DNA of 9,210 nt from the NCBI GenBank assembly GCA_030599705.1, contig JAUVNM010000043.1, positions 1 to 9,210 on the forward strand, read 5' to 3'. Below are positions 1-7,742 of the stretch, piece by piece. The notes under the pieces are model-generated. The model was given only the letters and a program-made list of their open reading frames with translations, was not told where the DNA came from and did no database searches. Position 1 is the first letter of the stretch, and every line of letters starts with the position of its first letter. Both the position numbers and the translations under genes were made by a program. Origin of the DNA: Gammaproteobacteria bacterium (lineage in GTDB: Bacteria; Pseudomonadota; Gammaproteobacteria; UBA9214).

Positions 1-625
1 CCGGAGTGCCGGCACCTGCAACCACAATCCAGGCAACAGCAACCAGCACCACACCGACCCAGCAGCTGACCGACTTGACCCAGATACCGACCACCTGCAT
101 CTTGCGCACGTACACATTACTCAACGCAAAGGCAAACCCCGCCGACACCGCCAGCCAGTCCGGGCCGCCACGCGGCCAGGGCAAGCCGATGCGCTCGTCC
201 CAGAGCATGACCATGGCGCCGCAAACGGCAACGCCAAACACCAGCAACGATTTACCATCGAGCCGCTCTCCCAGCATCAGCCAGCCGAGACATACCGCCC
301 AGAACGGTGACAGGTAGAACAGCAGCAGCACGCGAACCACCGTCCCGTCCAGCACCGCCATGATAAAGGCCACATTGCACCAGCCGGCGGCCACACTCAT
401 GAACAACAGGTAACGGTAATTTCCCGGCAGCTGCTGACGATTGCGAACAAGAACCCAGCTGCATACCAGCAGTGCGGCGCCGTAACTGATCAATGCACTC
501 CACGGGCCGGCCAGTCCCTGGCCTTCCAGCAGGCGCAACGGGTACCAGACGAACCCCCAGAGCGTCGCGGTAAACAGCAGGCTGAAGACCGGTAACAACC
601 GGGGTGCTTGTTTGGCCGTGTTCAC
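1..625 (-). CDS. EamA/DMT-family inner-membrane transporter, 3' end outside window
   Basis: Reading the minus strand from GTG at 625-623 gives 208 uninterrupted residues to the window edge, so the C-terminus is missing. The product is very hydrophobic, with about seven membrane segments visible (roughly residues 11-30, 43-60, 70-91, 97-118, 127-142, 156-173 and 186-205). Residues 106-121 (SPFWAVCLGWLMLGER) match the end of an EamA repeat, where a small/aromatic helix leads into an LGER motif. The second EamA repeat starts near residue 155. Members of the drug/metabolite transporter superfamily have two EamA repeats, ten helices and about 300 residues; they export or import small metabolites, and the substrate cannot be told here. 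The start is constrained: an in-frame TAA lies at 629-631, two codons upstream, and GTG is the first possible start after it. No clear Shine-Dalgarno precedes it. It diverges from dapC with 88 bases between the starts. Confidence 0.85.
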   Translation of the reverse strand, partial: MNTAKQAPRLLPVFSLLFTATLWGFVWYPLRLLEGQGLAGPWSALISYGAALLVCSWVLVRNRQQLPGNYRYLLFMSVAAGWCNVAFIMAVLDGTVVRVLLLFYLSPFWAVCLGWLMLGERLDGKSLLVFGVAVCGAMVMLWDERIGLPWPRGGPDWLAVSAGFAFALSNVYVRKMQVVGIWVKSVSCWVGVVLVAVAWIVVAGAGTP

Positions 626-713
626 GGGTTACCGTATACTCACGGCTTTTGAAAACACCTGAAAATCTGCACTGTTAACTGCCCCTATAACATCTACCTT
701 TATCCGACCACGC
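626..713. promoter_or_regulatory. Divergent intergenic region between EamA transporter and dapC
   Basis: These 88 bases must hold the 5' signals for both divergent genes. It contains a GTATAC palindrome (634-639), with TATACT at 635-640 usable as a -10 on the plus strand, plus TTGAAA (649-654) and TATAAC (686-691). No pair of -35 and -10 boxes has normal 16-18 base spacing, so I do not assign a promoter. Repeated CCGTG/CACGG half-sites occur at 616-620, 623-627 and 641-645. These could be an operator or a hairpin, but this is speculative. Confidence 0.35.
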
Positions 714-1910
714 ATGAACCCGGACCTGGAACGCCTGCAGCCCTACCCGTTCGAACGCCTGGCAAGACTGACAGCCGGCATTGTACCGCCTGCCGGGCTG
801 GCGCCGATCGCGCTGTCCATCGGCGAGCCGAAGCATCCCACACCGGGCTTCATCACGGAAGCCGTGATCACCCACCTGCACGGGCTGTCGAACTACCCGC
901 TCACCCGCGGGCGGAGGGAATTGCGCGCGGCCATCGCGACCTGGTTGACGCGGCGCTTCAAGCTGCCGGAAGCCAGTATCGACCCGGAGCAGCACGTGTT
1001 GCCGGTCAACGGCACCCGGGAGGCCCTGTTCGCCATTGCCCAATGTCTGGTCGACCGCGCGCAGGATCCGGTGGTGCTGATGCCGAACCCGTTTTACCAG
1101 ATCTACGAAGGCGCGGCCCTGCTCGCCGGTGCGCAACCGGTGTTCCTGAATACCACGATCGATACCGGTTACCTGCCGGACTTCGATGCCGTGCCTGATA
1201 CGCTCTGGTCGCGCTGCCAGCTGGTTTATATCTGCACACCGGGTAACCCGACCGGCGCGGTCATGGATAGCGCGGCCCTGCAACACCTGATCGCACTCGC
1301 CGACCGGCATGATTTCATCATCGCCTCGGACGAGTGTTACTCGGAAATCTATCTCGATGAGGACCAGCCGCCAACGGGACTGCTGCAGGCCGCAGCGGCC
1401 ATGGGCCGTGATGACTGGCGCCGCTGCCTGGTGTTCCACAGCCTGTCCAAACGCTCCAATGCCCCCGGTCTGCGCTCCGGCTTCGTCGCAGGTGATGACC
1501 GGCTGGTCAGTGGCTTTCTGCGTTACCGTACCTACCACGGCTGCGCCATGCCGCCGGCCACCCAGGCCGCGAGCATTTGCGCCTGGGGAGACGAGGCACA
1601 TGTGATCGAGAACCGCGCGTTGTACCGGGACAAGTTCCGGGCCGTGCTCGACATCCTGGACCCGGTGCTCGAGGTAATGCGGCCGCCCGCCGGATTTTAT
1701 CTCTGGCCGGTCACACCGGGGGATGATTGCGAGTTTGCCCGTGACCTGCTGGCACAACAGAATGTCGCCGTGCTGCCGGGCAGTTACCTGTCACGGACCG
1801 CGAACGGGTGTAACCCGGGGCAGGGCCACGTGCGCATGGCGCTGGTCGCCCCGATTGCTGACTGCGTCGAGGCCGCCGGACGCATTACATCGTATCTTGC
1901 CGGCGGCTAA
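714..1910 (+). CDS. dapC: Succinyldiaminopimelate aminotransferase (DapC)
   Basis: A cytoplasmic, PLP-dependent class I/II aminotransferase of 398 residues. In lysine and diaminopimelate synthesis it converts N-succinyl-2-amino-6-oxopimelate to N-succinyl-LL-2,6-diaminopimelate, using glutamate as amino donor. Fold-type I landmarks are present: TPGNPTG (175-181, with Asn178), ASDECYSE (204-211, Asp206 and Tyr209 for the cofactor) and SLSKRSNAPGLRSG (243-256), whose Lys246 is the expected Schiff-base lysine. Arg374 in GHVRMAL is the expected substrate-carboxylate arginine. The N-terminal LQPYPFERL and SIGEPKHPTP (35-44) are typical of the proteobacterial DapC subfamily rather than of general aspartate aminotransferases. 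Length is normal for this group. ATG 714 gives this conserved N-terminus. The next gene is dapD, 50 bases downstream, which supports the specific assignment over another aminotransferase such as ArgD. Confidence 0.93.
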   Translation: MNPDLERLQPYPFERLARLTAGIVPPAGLAPIALSIGEPKHPTPGFITEAVITHLHGLSNYPLTRGRRELRAAIATWLTRRFKLPEASIDPEQHVLPVNGTREALFAIAQCLVDRAQDPVVLMPNPFYQIYEGAALLAGAQPVFLNTTIDTGYLPDFDAVPDTLWSRCQLVYICTPGNPTGAVMDSAALQHLIALADRHDFIIASDECYSEIYLDEDQPPTGLLQAAAAMGRDDWRRCLVFHSLSKRSNAPGLRSGFVAGDDRLVSGFLRYRTYHGCAMPPATQAASICAWGDEAHVIENRALYRDKFRAVLDILDPVLEVMRPPAGFYLWPVTPGDDCEFARDLLAQQNVAVLPGSYLSRTANGCNPGQGHVRMALVAPIADCVEAAGRITSYLAGG

Positions 1911-1945
1911 GTTATTATCCGCTACATAAGACAACAGCAACTCCC

Positions 1946-1951
1946 AGGGAG
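1946..1951 (+). promoter_or_regulatory. Ribosome binding site of dapD
   Basis: AGGGAG lies nine bases before ATG 1961, a good Shine-Dalgarno match that fixes the dapD start. dapC, dapE and tatT lack a site of comparable strength, so dapD may be translated more efficiently than its neighbours. Confidence 0.7.
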
Positions 1952-1960
1952 CAAAGTTTC

Positions 1961-2782
<822 letters not shown>

Positions 2783-2811
2783 TGTGGTGTAACCGATAAC
2801 CTCGCGCAGCC

Positions 2812-3939
2812 ATGACACCCACACTGGAACTGGCCTGTGAGCTGATTCAACGCGCGTCGGTCACACCGGACGACCAGGGCTGCCAGCAACTGCTTGCCAC
2901 ACGGCTGGAGCCGCTGGGATTTCAAATCGAACACTTGCGCTTCGGTGACGTGGACAACCTCTGGGCACGCCATGGCAGCGACGGGCCGCTGTTCGTATTT
3001 GCCGGACATACCGACGTGGTGCCGCCCGGCCCGCTGCAGGAATGGGCCTCGGACCCGTTCCGGCCGGACATCCGTGACGGTCTTCTCTATGGACGCGGTG
3101 CGGCCGACATGAAGGGCAGTATCGCCGCCATGGTCACGGCCTGTGAACGCTTCCTTGCGATTCATGACAAACACGCGGGTTCCATTGCGTTTCTCATTAC
3201 CAGTGACGAGGAAGGGCCAGCCGTTGACGGTACCGTCAAGGTAGTTGAATGGCTGGCCGGGCGTGGCGAGAACATTGACTGGTGCCTGGTCGGCGAACCC
3301 TCCAGCCAGCAGCAGCTCGGAGACATGATCAAGATCGGGCGCCGGGGTTCATTGAACGGGACACTCACGGTCCATGGCCGGCAGGGCCATGTCGCCTACC
3401 CGCACCTTGCCGAGAACCCGATCCACCGTGCTGCACCGGCGCTTGCCGAACTCGCGGCAACCGAGTGGGACCAGGGCAATGACCACTTCCCGCCGACAAC
3501 CTTCCAGATATCCAATATCCGGGCCGGCACGGGCGCCAGCAATGTTATACCCGGAACCCTGGAACTGGACTTCAACCTGCGCTTCTCCACCGCGTCGAGC
3601 GCCGCGTCCCTGCAAGCGCGCATCCAGGACATTCTCTCGGGGCACGGTCTTGACTGCGAGCTAGACTGGACGCTGTCCGGCCAGCCGTTCCAGACCGAAC
3701 CGGGCGCACTGGTAACCGCCGTCAGCAGCGCCATCCGGGACGTTACCGGCCTGGAAACCGAACTATCCACCAGTGGCGGCACCTCGGACGGGCGTTTTAT
3801 TGCCCCGACCGGCTCCCAGGTGGTCGAACTGGGTCCGTCCAATGCCACCATCCACCAGGTCAATGAAAACGTAAATATTGACCATCTCGAAAATCTCTCG
3901 CTGGTCTATGAAAAAGTTCTGGAAATCATGCTAATCTGA
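2812..3939 (+). CDS. dapE: Succinyl-diaminopimelate desuccinylase (DapE)
   Basis: A dizinc M20-family amidohydrolase that removes succinate from N-succinyl-LL-diaminopimelate to give LL-DAP, precursor of meso-DAP for peptidoglycan and lysine. The 375 residues are close to the H. influenzae enzyme (377). All metal and catalytic residues are visible with a one-residue offset from that enzyme: His66 and Asp68 (AGHTDVVPPG), bridging Asp99 (GRGAADMKG), general base Glu133 with Glu134 (SDEEGPA), Glu162 (VGEPSS) and His348 (NATIHQVNE). His193 (GRQGHVAYPH) in the central dimerisation domain (about 178-292) corresponds to the residue that reaches into the partner active site. SGGTSDGRF (321-329) is also typical. 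No obvious Shine-Dalgarno precedes ATG 2812, but the N-terminus aligns with the family. In some gammaproteobacteria an arsC-like gene lies between dapD and dapE; it is absent here. Confidence 0.97.
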   Translation: MTPTLELACELIQRASVTPDDQGCQQLLATRLEPLGFQIEHLRFGDVDNLWARHGSDGPLFVFAGHTDVVPPGPLQEWASDPFRPDIRDGLLYGRGAADMKGSIAAMVTACERFLAIHDKHAGSIAFLITSDEEGPAVDGTVKVVEWLAGRGENIDWCLVGEPSSQQQLGDMIKIGRRGSLNGTLTVHGRQGHVAYPHLAENPIHRAAPALAELAATEWDQGNDHFPPTTFQISNIRAGTGASNVIPGTLELDFNLRFSTASSAASLQARIQDILSGHGLDCELDWTLSGQPFQTEPGALVTAVSSAIRDVTGLETELSTSGGTSDGRFIAPTGSQVVELGPSNATIHQVNENVNIDHLENLSLVYEKVLEIMLI

Positions 3940-3980
3940 GGTCGTCAGCCGTACCTGAATAACAATCACAATCACGCCAC

Positions 3981-4862
3981 ATGGCCACAACACGACACGT
4001 TCACCTGAAACTGCTGCCCGGCATCCTGGCAACCCTGCTGCTGTCGGCCTGCTCCACGGGCAAGATGGTCGTCAAGGGCACCGAGTCGATCATGGACAGC
4101 AGTGTCGAGACCATGAACCGGGAAACGGATCTCGACCTGGCCCGGGAGGCCATGCCTGCCAACCTGAAACTGATCGAAGGCATGCTCATCGAGGACCCGG
4201 GCAATACCGTGATGCGCCTCTACGCCGCCGAGGGCTTCTATGGTTATGCCTTCGGTTTTATCGAGCTGGAAAACAGGGACCGGGCGTCGCGGTTTTACCG
4301 GCGCTGCTATGACCACGCGCTACAGGCCCTGCAAGACACCGGAATCCAGGTGAACCCCGAATCAATGTCACCGGCTGACCTGGAGACCGCCATTGGCAAG
4401 GCCGGCAAGAAGTCCGTTCCTGCCCTGTTCTGGACGGCGTCCTGCCTCGGCAAATGGATCGACCTGAACCGCGATCAACTAACGGGCATTATCGAGTTAT
4501 CCAGTGTCGCCATCATGATGCAGCGCGTACTTGAGCTGGACGACGACTTTTACTATGGCGGCGCGCACATGTTCTTCGGTGTGTATTACGGCGGACGCTC
4601 GCCCCTGCTCGGCGGTAATCATGAGCTTGCCGAGCAACATTTCAGCAAAGCGGCGGCAATCAACCAGGACCGGCTGCTGATCGTTGACCTGCTGCAGGCC
4701 GAGTTCCTCGACCGGCAGCGCCTGGACCAGGCCGGGTTCAACAAACGGCTGACCCGTATCATCGAGGCGCCGGACAACCTGTATCCCGAAATGGCGTTAG
4801 TCAACGGTATCGCGAAACAACGCGCCCGCCATTTGCTGACCCTCGAGGACGACTGGTTTTGA
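3981..4862 (+). CDS. TatT-like TPR lipoprotein, T component of a TRAP (TPAT) transporter
   Basis: The 293-residue product begins with a lipoprotein signal: basic start, hydrophobic stretch 11-21 and lipobox L21-S22-A23-C24, so the mature protein should be lipid-anchored at Cys24 facing the periplasm. The rest is alpha-helical. TPR-like helix pairs are seen near 79-117 (YAAEGFYGYAFGF... FYRRCYDHAL), 145-166 (ALFWTASCLGKWIDLNRDQ) and 190-228 (YYGGAHMFFGVYYGG... HFSKAAAI). This resembles the TatT family known from T. pallidum, whose TPR protein forms an oligomer with a central cavity and binds the partner substrate-binding protein. The role here, presenting or holding ligand for the receptor, is inferred from that work. 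Its stop overlaps the start of the receptor gene by four bases, strong support for the pairing. No Shine-Dalgarno is evident, but an in-frame TAA at 3960-3962 limits the start. The gene begins 41 bases after dapE without a visible terminator between. Confidence 0.85.
   Translation: MATTRHVHLKLLPGILATLLLSACSTGKMVVKGTESIMDSSVETMNRETDLDLAREAMPANLKLIEGMLIEDPGNTVMRLYAAEGFYGYAFGFIELENRDRASRFYRRCYDHALQALQDTGIQVNPESMSPADLETAIGKAGKKSVPALFWTASCLGKWIDLNRDQLTGIIELSSVAIMMQRVLELDDDFYYGGAHMFFGVYYGGRSPLLGGNHELAEQHFSKAAAINQDRLLIVDLLQAEFLDRQRLDQAGFNKRLTRIIEAPDNLYPEMALVNGIAKQRARHLLTLEDDWF
4844..4849 (+). promoter_or_regulatory. Ribosome binding site supporting a TTG start for the TRAP receptor gene
   Basis: CGAGGA inside the tatT-like coding end lies nine bases upstream of TTG 4859. 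This is the main local support for the rare start codon: the first in-frame ATG is about 47 codons downstream and would remove the signal peptide. Confidence 0.6.
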
Positions 4863-5911
4863 ATCGCAAGCTTCACTACCGCTTGCGCTGCCTGATCACC
4901 TGGCTGGGACTGTGCGCATGCCTGGCCTGCCCGCCACTGGCCGCCGAAAGGACCTACATACTGAAATTTGCCACCCTGGCCCCGGCCGGCACGACCTGGA
5001 TGAACCTGCTGCAGGAGTGGGCCGATGAGGTCAGGGAAAAGAGCCGCGGCCGGCTGATCTTCAAGCTCTACCCGGGCGGCGTCCAGGGAGATGAACCCGA
5101 CGTGCTCAGGAAAATCCGTTTCGGCCAGTTGCAGGGCGGTGCGTTCACCGGCTATGGCATCGGCCATTTCTATTCGCCGGCACGGGTTCTCGAACTGCCA
5201 TTCCTGTTCAAGGACATCGATGAAATCGACTACGTGCGCGAGCGTTTCATGCCGGAAATCCAGCAGGGCTACCGCGACAACGGCTATGAAATGCTCGGCT
5301 GGATGGAAGTGGGCTTTATCTACTTTTTCTCCCGGGAACCGATCTACTCCATCGACGACCTGAAGCAACGCCGCATCTGGCACTGGCAGGGTGACCCGCT
5401 CGGCAAGGCATTCTTTGATGCCAGTGGCATTACACCGATCCCGCTGTCTATCATCGATGTCTATACCAGTCTTTCCACGGGACTGGTCGACACGGTCTAT
5501 ACCCCGCCGCTCGGTGCCATTGCCTTCCAGTGGTTTACCAAAACCGAATACGTTACCAATGTCCCCATGGCCAACGGCATTGGCTCACTGGTCGTCTCCC
5601 GGCGTTTTTACCAGAACCTTCCGCAGGACCTGCAAAAACTCCTCAAGTCTACCGGCGCAGTGATCGGCGACCGGCTGATCACGGAAACACGCGTGGAAAA
5701 CGCGGAGGCCCTTGATCTGCTCAGGAAAAAGGGAATGAAGTTTGTGCTGGATCCGGAAGACCTCGATACCGACGAGGTTGCCGAAATCAGTCGCAAGGCC
5801 AGCGACAGCCTGATGCGAAGCGGTTATATACCCAAAACCGTCATTGACCAGGTCAACGCATGGCTGGGGGAATACCGGGCAGGGCCAAAACCGGAAAATG
5901 CTCCCCTTTGA
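4859..5911 (+). CDS. TRAP transporter substrate-binding protein (DctP family, P component)
   Basis: This periplasmic solute receptor (350 residues) captures the ligand and delivers it to the Q and M membrane subunits; TRAP systems are driven by ion gradients. It starts at TTG, overlapping the tatT-like stop in TTGA. The N-terminus (residues 1-29) is a signal sequence, with likely cleavage after PPLAA29; the mature part begins ERTYILKFATLAPAGTTW, a typical DctP first strand. Family landmarks follow: GVQGDEPDVLRKIRFGQLQGG (74-94), LPFLFKDIDE (113-122) and the hinge region SIIDVYTSLSTGLVDTVYTPP (197-217). The segment that usually carries the carboxylate-binding arginine (consensus like K-I/M-R) reads RRIWHW (171-176), with Trp174 at that position. 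The ligand may therefore not be a simple carboxylate. Cysteines 11, 19, 21 and 24 in the signal region leave a lipoprotein alternative open. Ligand unknown. Confidence 0.9.
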   Translation: MNRKLHYRLRCLITWLGLCACLACPPLAAERTYILKFATLAPAGTTWMNLLQEWADEVREKSRGRLIFKLYPGGVQGDEPDVLRKIRFGQLQGGAFTGYGIGHFYSPARVLELPFLFKDIDEIDYVRERFMPEIQQGYRDNGYEMLGWMEVGFIYFFSREPIYSIDDLKQRRIWHWQGDPLGKAFFDASGITPIPLSIIDVYTSLSTGLVDTVYTPPLGAIAFQWFTKTEYVTNVPMANGIGSLVVSRRFYQNLPQDLQKLLKSTGAVIGDRLITETRVENAEALDLLRKKGMKFVLDPEDLDTDEVAEISRKASDSLMRSGYIPKTVIDQVNAWLGEYRAGPKPENAPL

Positions 5912-6395
5912 GCCTGCCTGGGTAACCGGACTGCGCCATGCATTGATACGCATGGAAAAGATCATTGCCGGATCAGCGTTGCTGTTGCTGCTGTTACTGG
6001 TATTCGGGCAGGTACTGGCAAGAAATCTTTTTCATACCAGCATTCCCGTGGCGGACGTTCTGTCACGTTACCTGGTCCTGTATGTCACCTTTTTCGGCGC
6101 CGTCCTGGCAATTGAAAGCCAGCGTCATATCAAGCTGGATGTGATGACGGTCTTCATGAAACCGGCAAGCATTCGCCGGCTGAAACAGCCGCTGTATCTG
6201 ATATCCGGCGCCCTGTGTGCAGTGCTTGCCTGGGCGGCAACCCGGTTCTGGTATGACGACTGGCAGTACATCGCCGAACACGAGCGCTGGTCATCGGTAC
6301 TCGCCCTCGTCACGCCACTGGGATTCCTGCTGCTGGCCCTGCACTTCCTGATCGGGGGCCTGTTCCGTCCCGCGGAAAGCAGCGAGTCGACATGA
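5898..6395 (+). CDS. TRAP transporter small permease (DctQ family, Q component)
   Basis: A small inner-membrane subunit that joins DctM to form the transport unit. From ATG 5898 it has 165 residues, the usual DctQ size, and about four membrane helices (roughly 21-42, 54-72, 99-116 and 133-155). The family motif around the second helix is clear: PVADVLSRYLVLYVTFFGAVLA followed by ESQRHIKLDVM (73-83). The start overlaps the end of the receptor gene by 14 bases. An in-frame ATG at 5844 would add 18 polar residues with no family support. A third ATG at 5952 would shorten the N-terminal amphipathic stretch common in DctQ proteins. I prefer 5898, though its Shine-Dalgarno (CAGGG at 5880-5884) is rather distant. 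It ends in an ATGA overlap with the large permease gene. Confidence 0.88.
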   Translation: MLPFEPAWVTGLRHALIRMEKIIAGSALLLLLLLVFGQVLARNLFHTSIPVADVLSRYLVLYVTFFGAVLAIESQRHIKLDVMTVFMKPASIRRLKQPLYLISGALCAVLAWAATRFWYDDWQYIAEHERWSSVLALVTPLGFLLLALHFLIGGLFRPAESSEST

Positions 6396-7651
6396 CGTTC
6401 CTGCTGGTAATCCTGCTGGTCCTGCTGGCCCTGCTGGGATTGCCGCTGTTTGTGGTACTTGCCGGCGGCAGCCTGCTGGCGACGTTCAATGCCGGCCTCG
6501 ACCCGGTGGTGCTGATCATCGAGTTGAACCGGCTGGCATCGTCACCCTACCTTGCTACGATCCCGCTGTTTACCTTTGCCGGCGTGGTGCTGGCGGCCGG
6601 CGGCGCCCCCGAACGCCTGATCCAGTTGTTCAACGCCGCCGTTGGCTGGTTGCCGGGCGGCATGGCCGGCGTGGCAATCGCCTCTTGCGCGTTTTTCACT
6701 GCCTTCTCCGGTGCCTCCGGTGTCACTATCCTGGCCCTCGGGGGACTGATGTTTCCCATGCTCAAGCACGCCGGCTACGGAGAGCACTTCAACCTGGGAC
6801 TGTTAACCACGTCCGGGTCGCTCGGACTGCTGTTTGCGCCGAGTCTCGCCATCCTGCTGTATGGCATTGTCGCCAATGTCAACATCGACCAGATGTTTCT
6901 CGCCGGGATCGTGCCGGGCTTGTTACTGATGCTGATCCTTTCTGTATACAGCTTCTACGTGGGCAAAAAATGCAATGTACCAAGGCACGAGTTTTCCGTG
7001 GTCACGCTGGGAAAGGCACTGCGTGAAAGCATCTGGGACTTGTTGCTGCCTGTCGGGGTCATCTATGGCATCTTCGGGGGTATCGTCACCATAACCGAGG
7101 TGTCTGCCTGTACTGCCGTATACGTACTGCTGCTCGAAGGTGTCATTCACCGGGAAATTCACCTGGGGAAACACCTGTTCTCATTACTCCAGGACACGGC
7201 CATCCTGGTTGGCAGCATTCTCATCATCCTGAGTGTTGCCATGGGCCTGACGAATCTGCTGATCGATGCACAAATTCCGATGAAGGCACTGGCCTGGATG
7301 GAACTGCATGTGGATTCGAAATTGCAGTTTCTTATACTGCTGAATGTTTTTCTGCTGATCGTGGGCTGCATGATGGATATCTTTTCAGCCCTCGTGGTCG
7401 TGGTGCCGCTGATCCTCCCGATTGCCAAGAGCTACGGTGTTGACCCGGTACACCTGGGCATCATTTTCCTGGCAAACCTGGAAATTGGCTACAGCACGCC
7501 GCCGGTCGGCATCAACCTGTTCATCGCCTGCCAGCGCTTTAAACGGCCCGTCATGACCCTGTTCCGGGCCGCCATTCCCTTCCTGATAATGATGCTGGGC
7601 TGGCTGATGATCGTGACCTATGTGCCGGCTATTTCGCTCTGGTGGCAGTAG
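6392..7651 (+). CDS. TRAP transporter large permease (DctM family, M component)
   Basis: The main translocation subunit of the TRAP transporter, an inner-membrane protein of 419 residues with about a dozen hydrophobic segments; typical DctM proteins are 420-430 residues. Family signatures are visible: FFTAFSGASGVTILALGGLMFPMLKHAGY (101-129), the GSLGLLFAPSLAILLYGIVA run (142-161), DQMFLAGIVPGLLL (166-179) and, in the second half, MMDIFSALVVVVPLILPI (327-344) and NLEIGYSTPPVGINLF (362-377). The N-terminal VVLAGGSLLATF also fits. Translation is likely coupled to the small permease through the ATGA overlap at 6392-6395. The TAG stop (7649-7651) forms part of the GTAG head of a REP-like repeat that starts at 7648, so the extreme C-terminus may have been trimmed or reset by the repeat. 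The protein still ends near the usual place (YVPAISLWWQ). Confidence 0.95.
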   Translation: MTFLLVILLVLLALLGLPLFVVLAGGSLLATFNAGLDPVVLIIELNRLASSPYLATIPLFTFAGVVLAAGGAPERLIQLFNAAVGWLPGGMAGVAIASCAFFTAFSGASGVTILALGGLMFPMLKHAGYGEHFNLGLLTTSGSLGLLFAPSLAILLYGIVANVNIDQMFLAGIVPGLLLMLILSVYSFYVGKKCNVPRHEFSVVTLGKALRESIWDLLLPVGVIYGIFGGIVTITEVSACTAVYVLLLEGVIHREIHLGKHLFSLLQDTAILVGSILIILSVAMGLTNLLIDAQIPMKALAWMELHVDSKLQFLILLNVFLLIVGCMMDIFSALVVVVPLILPIAKSYGVDPVHLGIIFLANLEIGYSTPPVGINLFIACQRFKRPVMTLFRAAIPFLIMMLGWLMIVTYVPAISLWWQ

Positions 7652-7680
7652 GACCCGCGCCTCGCGGGGAAAACTATTCC
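7648..7680 (+). repeat. REP-like unit 1 (direct orientation)
   Basis: The unit consists of head GTAGGA (7648-7653), stem CCCGCG (7654-7659), loop CCT, stem CGCGGG (7663-7668) and tail GAAAACTATTCC (7669-7680). The six-base stem is perfect. The GTAG head plus short hairpin is the classical layout of REP sequences mobilised by RAYT-type (Y1 tyrosine) transposases. Bases 7648-7680 match 7690-7722 at 30 of 33 positions (offset 42). The TAG stop of dctM lies within the head. Confidence 0.75.
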
Positions 7681-7689
7681 TGTCCCCCT

Positions 7690-7722
7690 GTTGAACCCGC
7701 GCCTCGCGGGGAAATCTATTCC
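7690..7722 (+). repeat. REP-like unit 2 (direct orientation)
   Basis: A second copy of unit 1, 42 bases downstream. The head is changed to GTTGAA (7690-7695), stem and loop are identical (7696-7710), and the tail is GAAATCTATTCC (7711-7722). Differences from unit 1 are at 7692, 7694 and 7715. Its tail overlaps the tail of the inverted unit 3, so units 2 and 3 form a tail-to-tail pair. Confidence 0.72.
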
Positions 7723-7742
7723 CGGCCGGGGGCCGGTCCTAC
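7716..7742 (-). repeat. REP-like unit 3 (inverted orientation)
   Basis: Read on the minus strand from 7742: head GTAGGA (7742-7737), stem CCGGCC (7736-7731), loop CCC, stem GGCCGG (7727-7722), tail GAATAG (7721-7716). Head, stem length, loop length and tail start match unit 1, while the stem bases differ on both sides in a paired way, so the hairpin is conserved. The outer GGCAGTAGGACC at 7644-7655 and its exact inverse at 7735-7746 form a 12-base inverted repeat bounding the cluster. The unit encodes the end of the minus-strand DUF302-like gene. Confidence 0.7.

Noticed and set aside
6..317. Plus-strand open frame at the left edge (103 codons)
   Set aside because: It is antisense to a continuous hydrophobic EamA frame with an LGER motif. 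Its own product is a T/P/Q-rich low-complexity sequence.
675..1757. Long minus-strand open frame (360 codons) opposite dapC
   Set aside because: It is antisense to a clear aminotransferase with all its catalytic motifs. The translation is rich in R, Q, G and H without family features, a typical high-GC shadow frame.
1897..1928. Promoter between dapC and dapD (TTGCCG ... TACATA)
   Set aside because: The spacing is 20 bases and both boxes are poor. The 50-base gap is compatible with an operon.
4619..5383. Minus-strand open frame (254 codons) opposite the tatT-like/receptor junction
   Set aside because: It overlaps two well-supported genes on the other strand and shows no recognisable domain or ribosome binding site.
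5844..5897. ATG 5844 as the start of the small permease
   Set aside because: It would add 18 polar residues and a 68-base overlap with the receptor gene. ATG 5898 gives the usual DctQ length and N-terminus.
7653..7723. CRISPR-like repeat: the hairpin resembles the type I-E repeat core (CCCCGCGCC...GCGGGGA)
   Set aside because: Only two direct copies, with about 14 bases between 28-base repeats, far shorter than a spacer. A third copy is inverted and no cas genes are near. The GTAG head fits REP elements better.
7654..7736. Intrinsic transcription terminator(s) between dctM and the DUF302-like gene
   Set aside because: The hairpins are GC-rich, but none is followed by a T-run on the strand being transcribed (GAAAAC or GTCC follows). 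They may stop transcription in other ways, but not as standard Rho-independent terminators.
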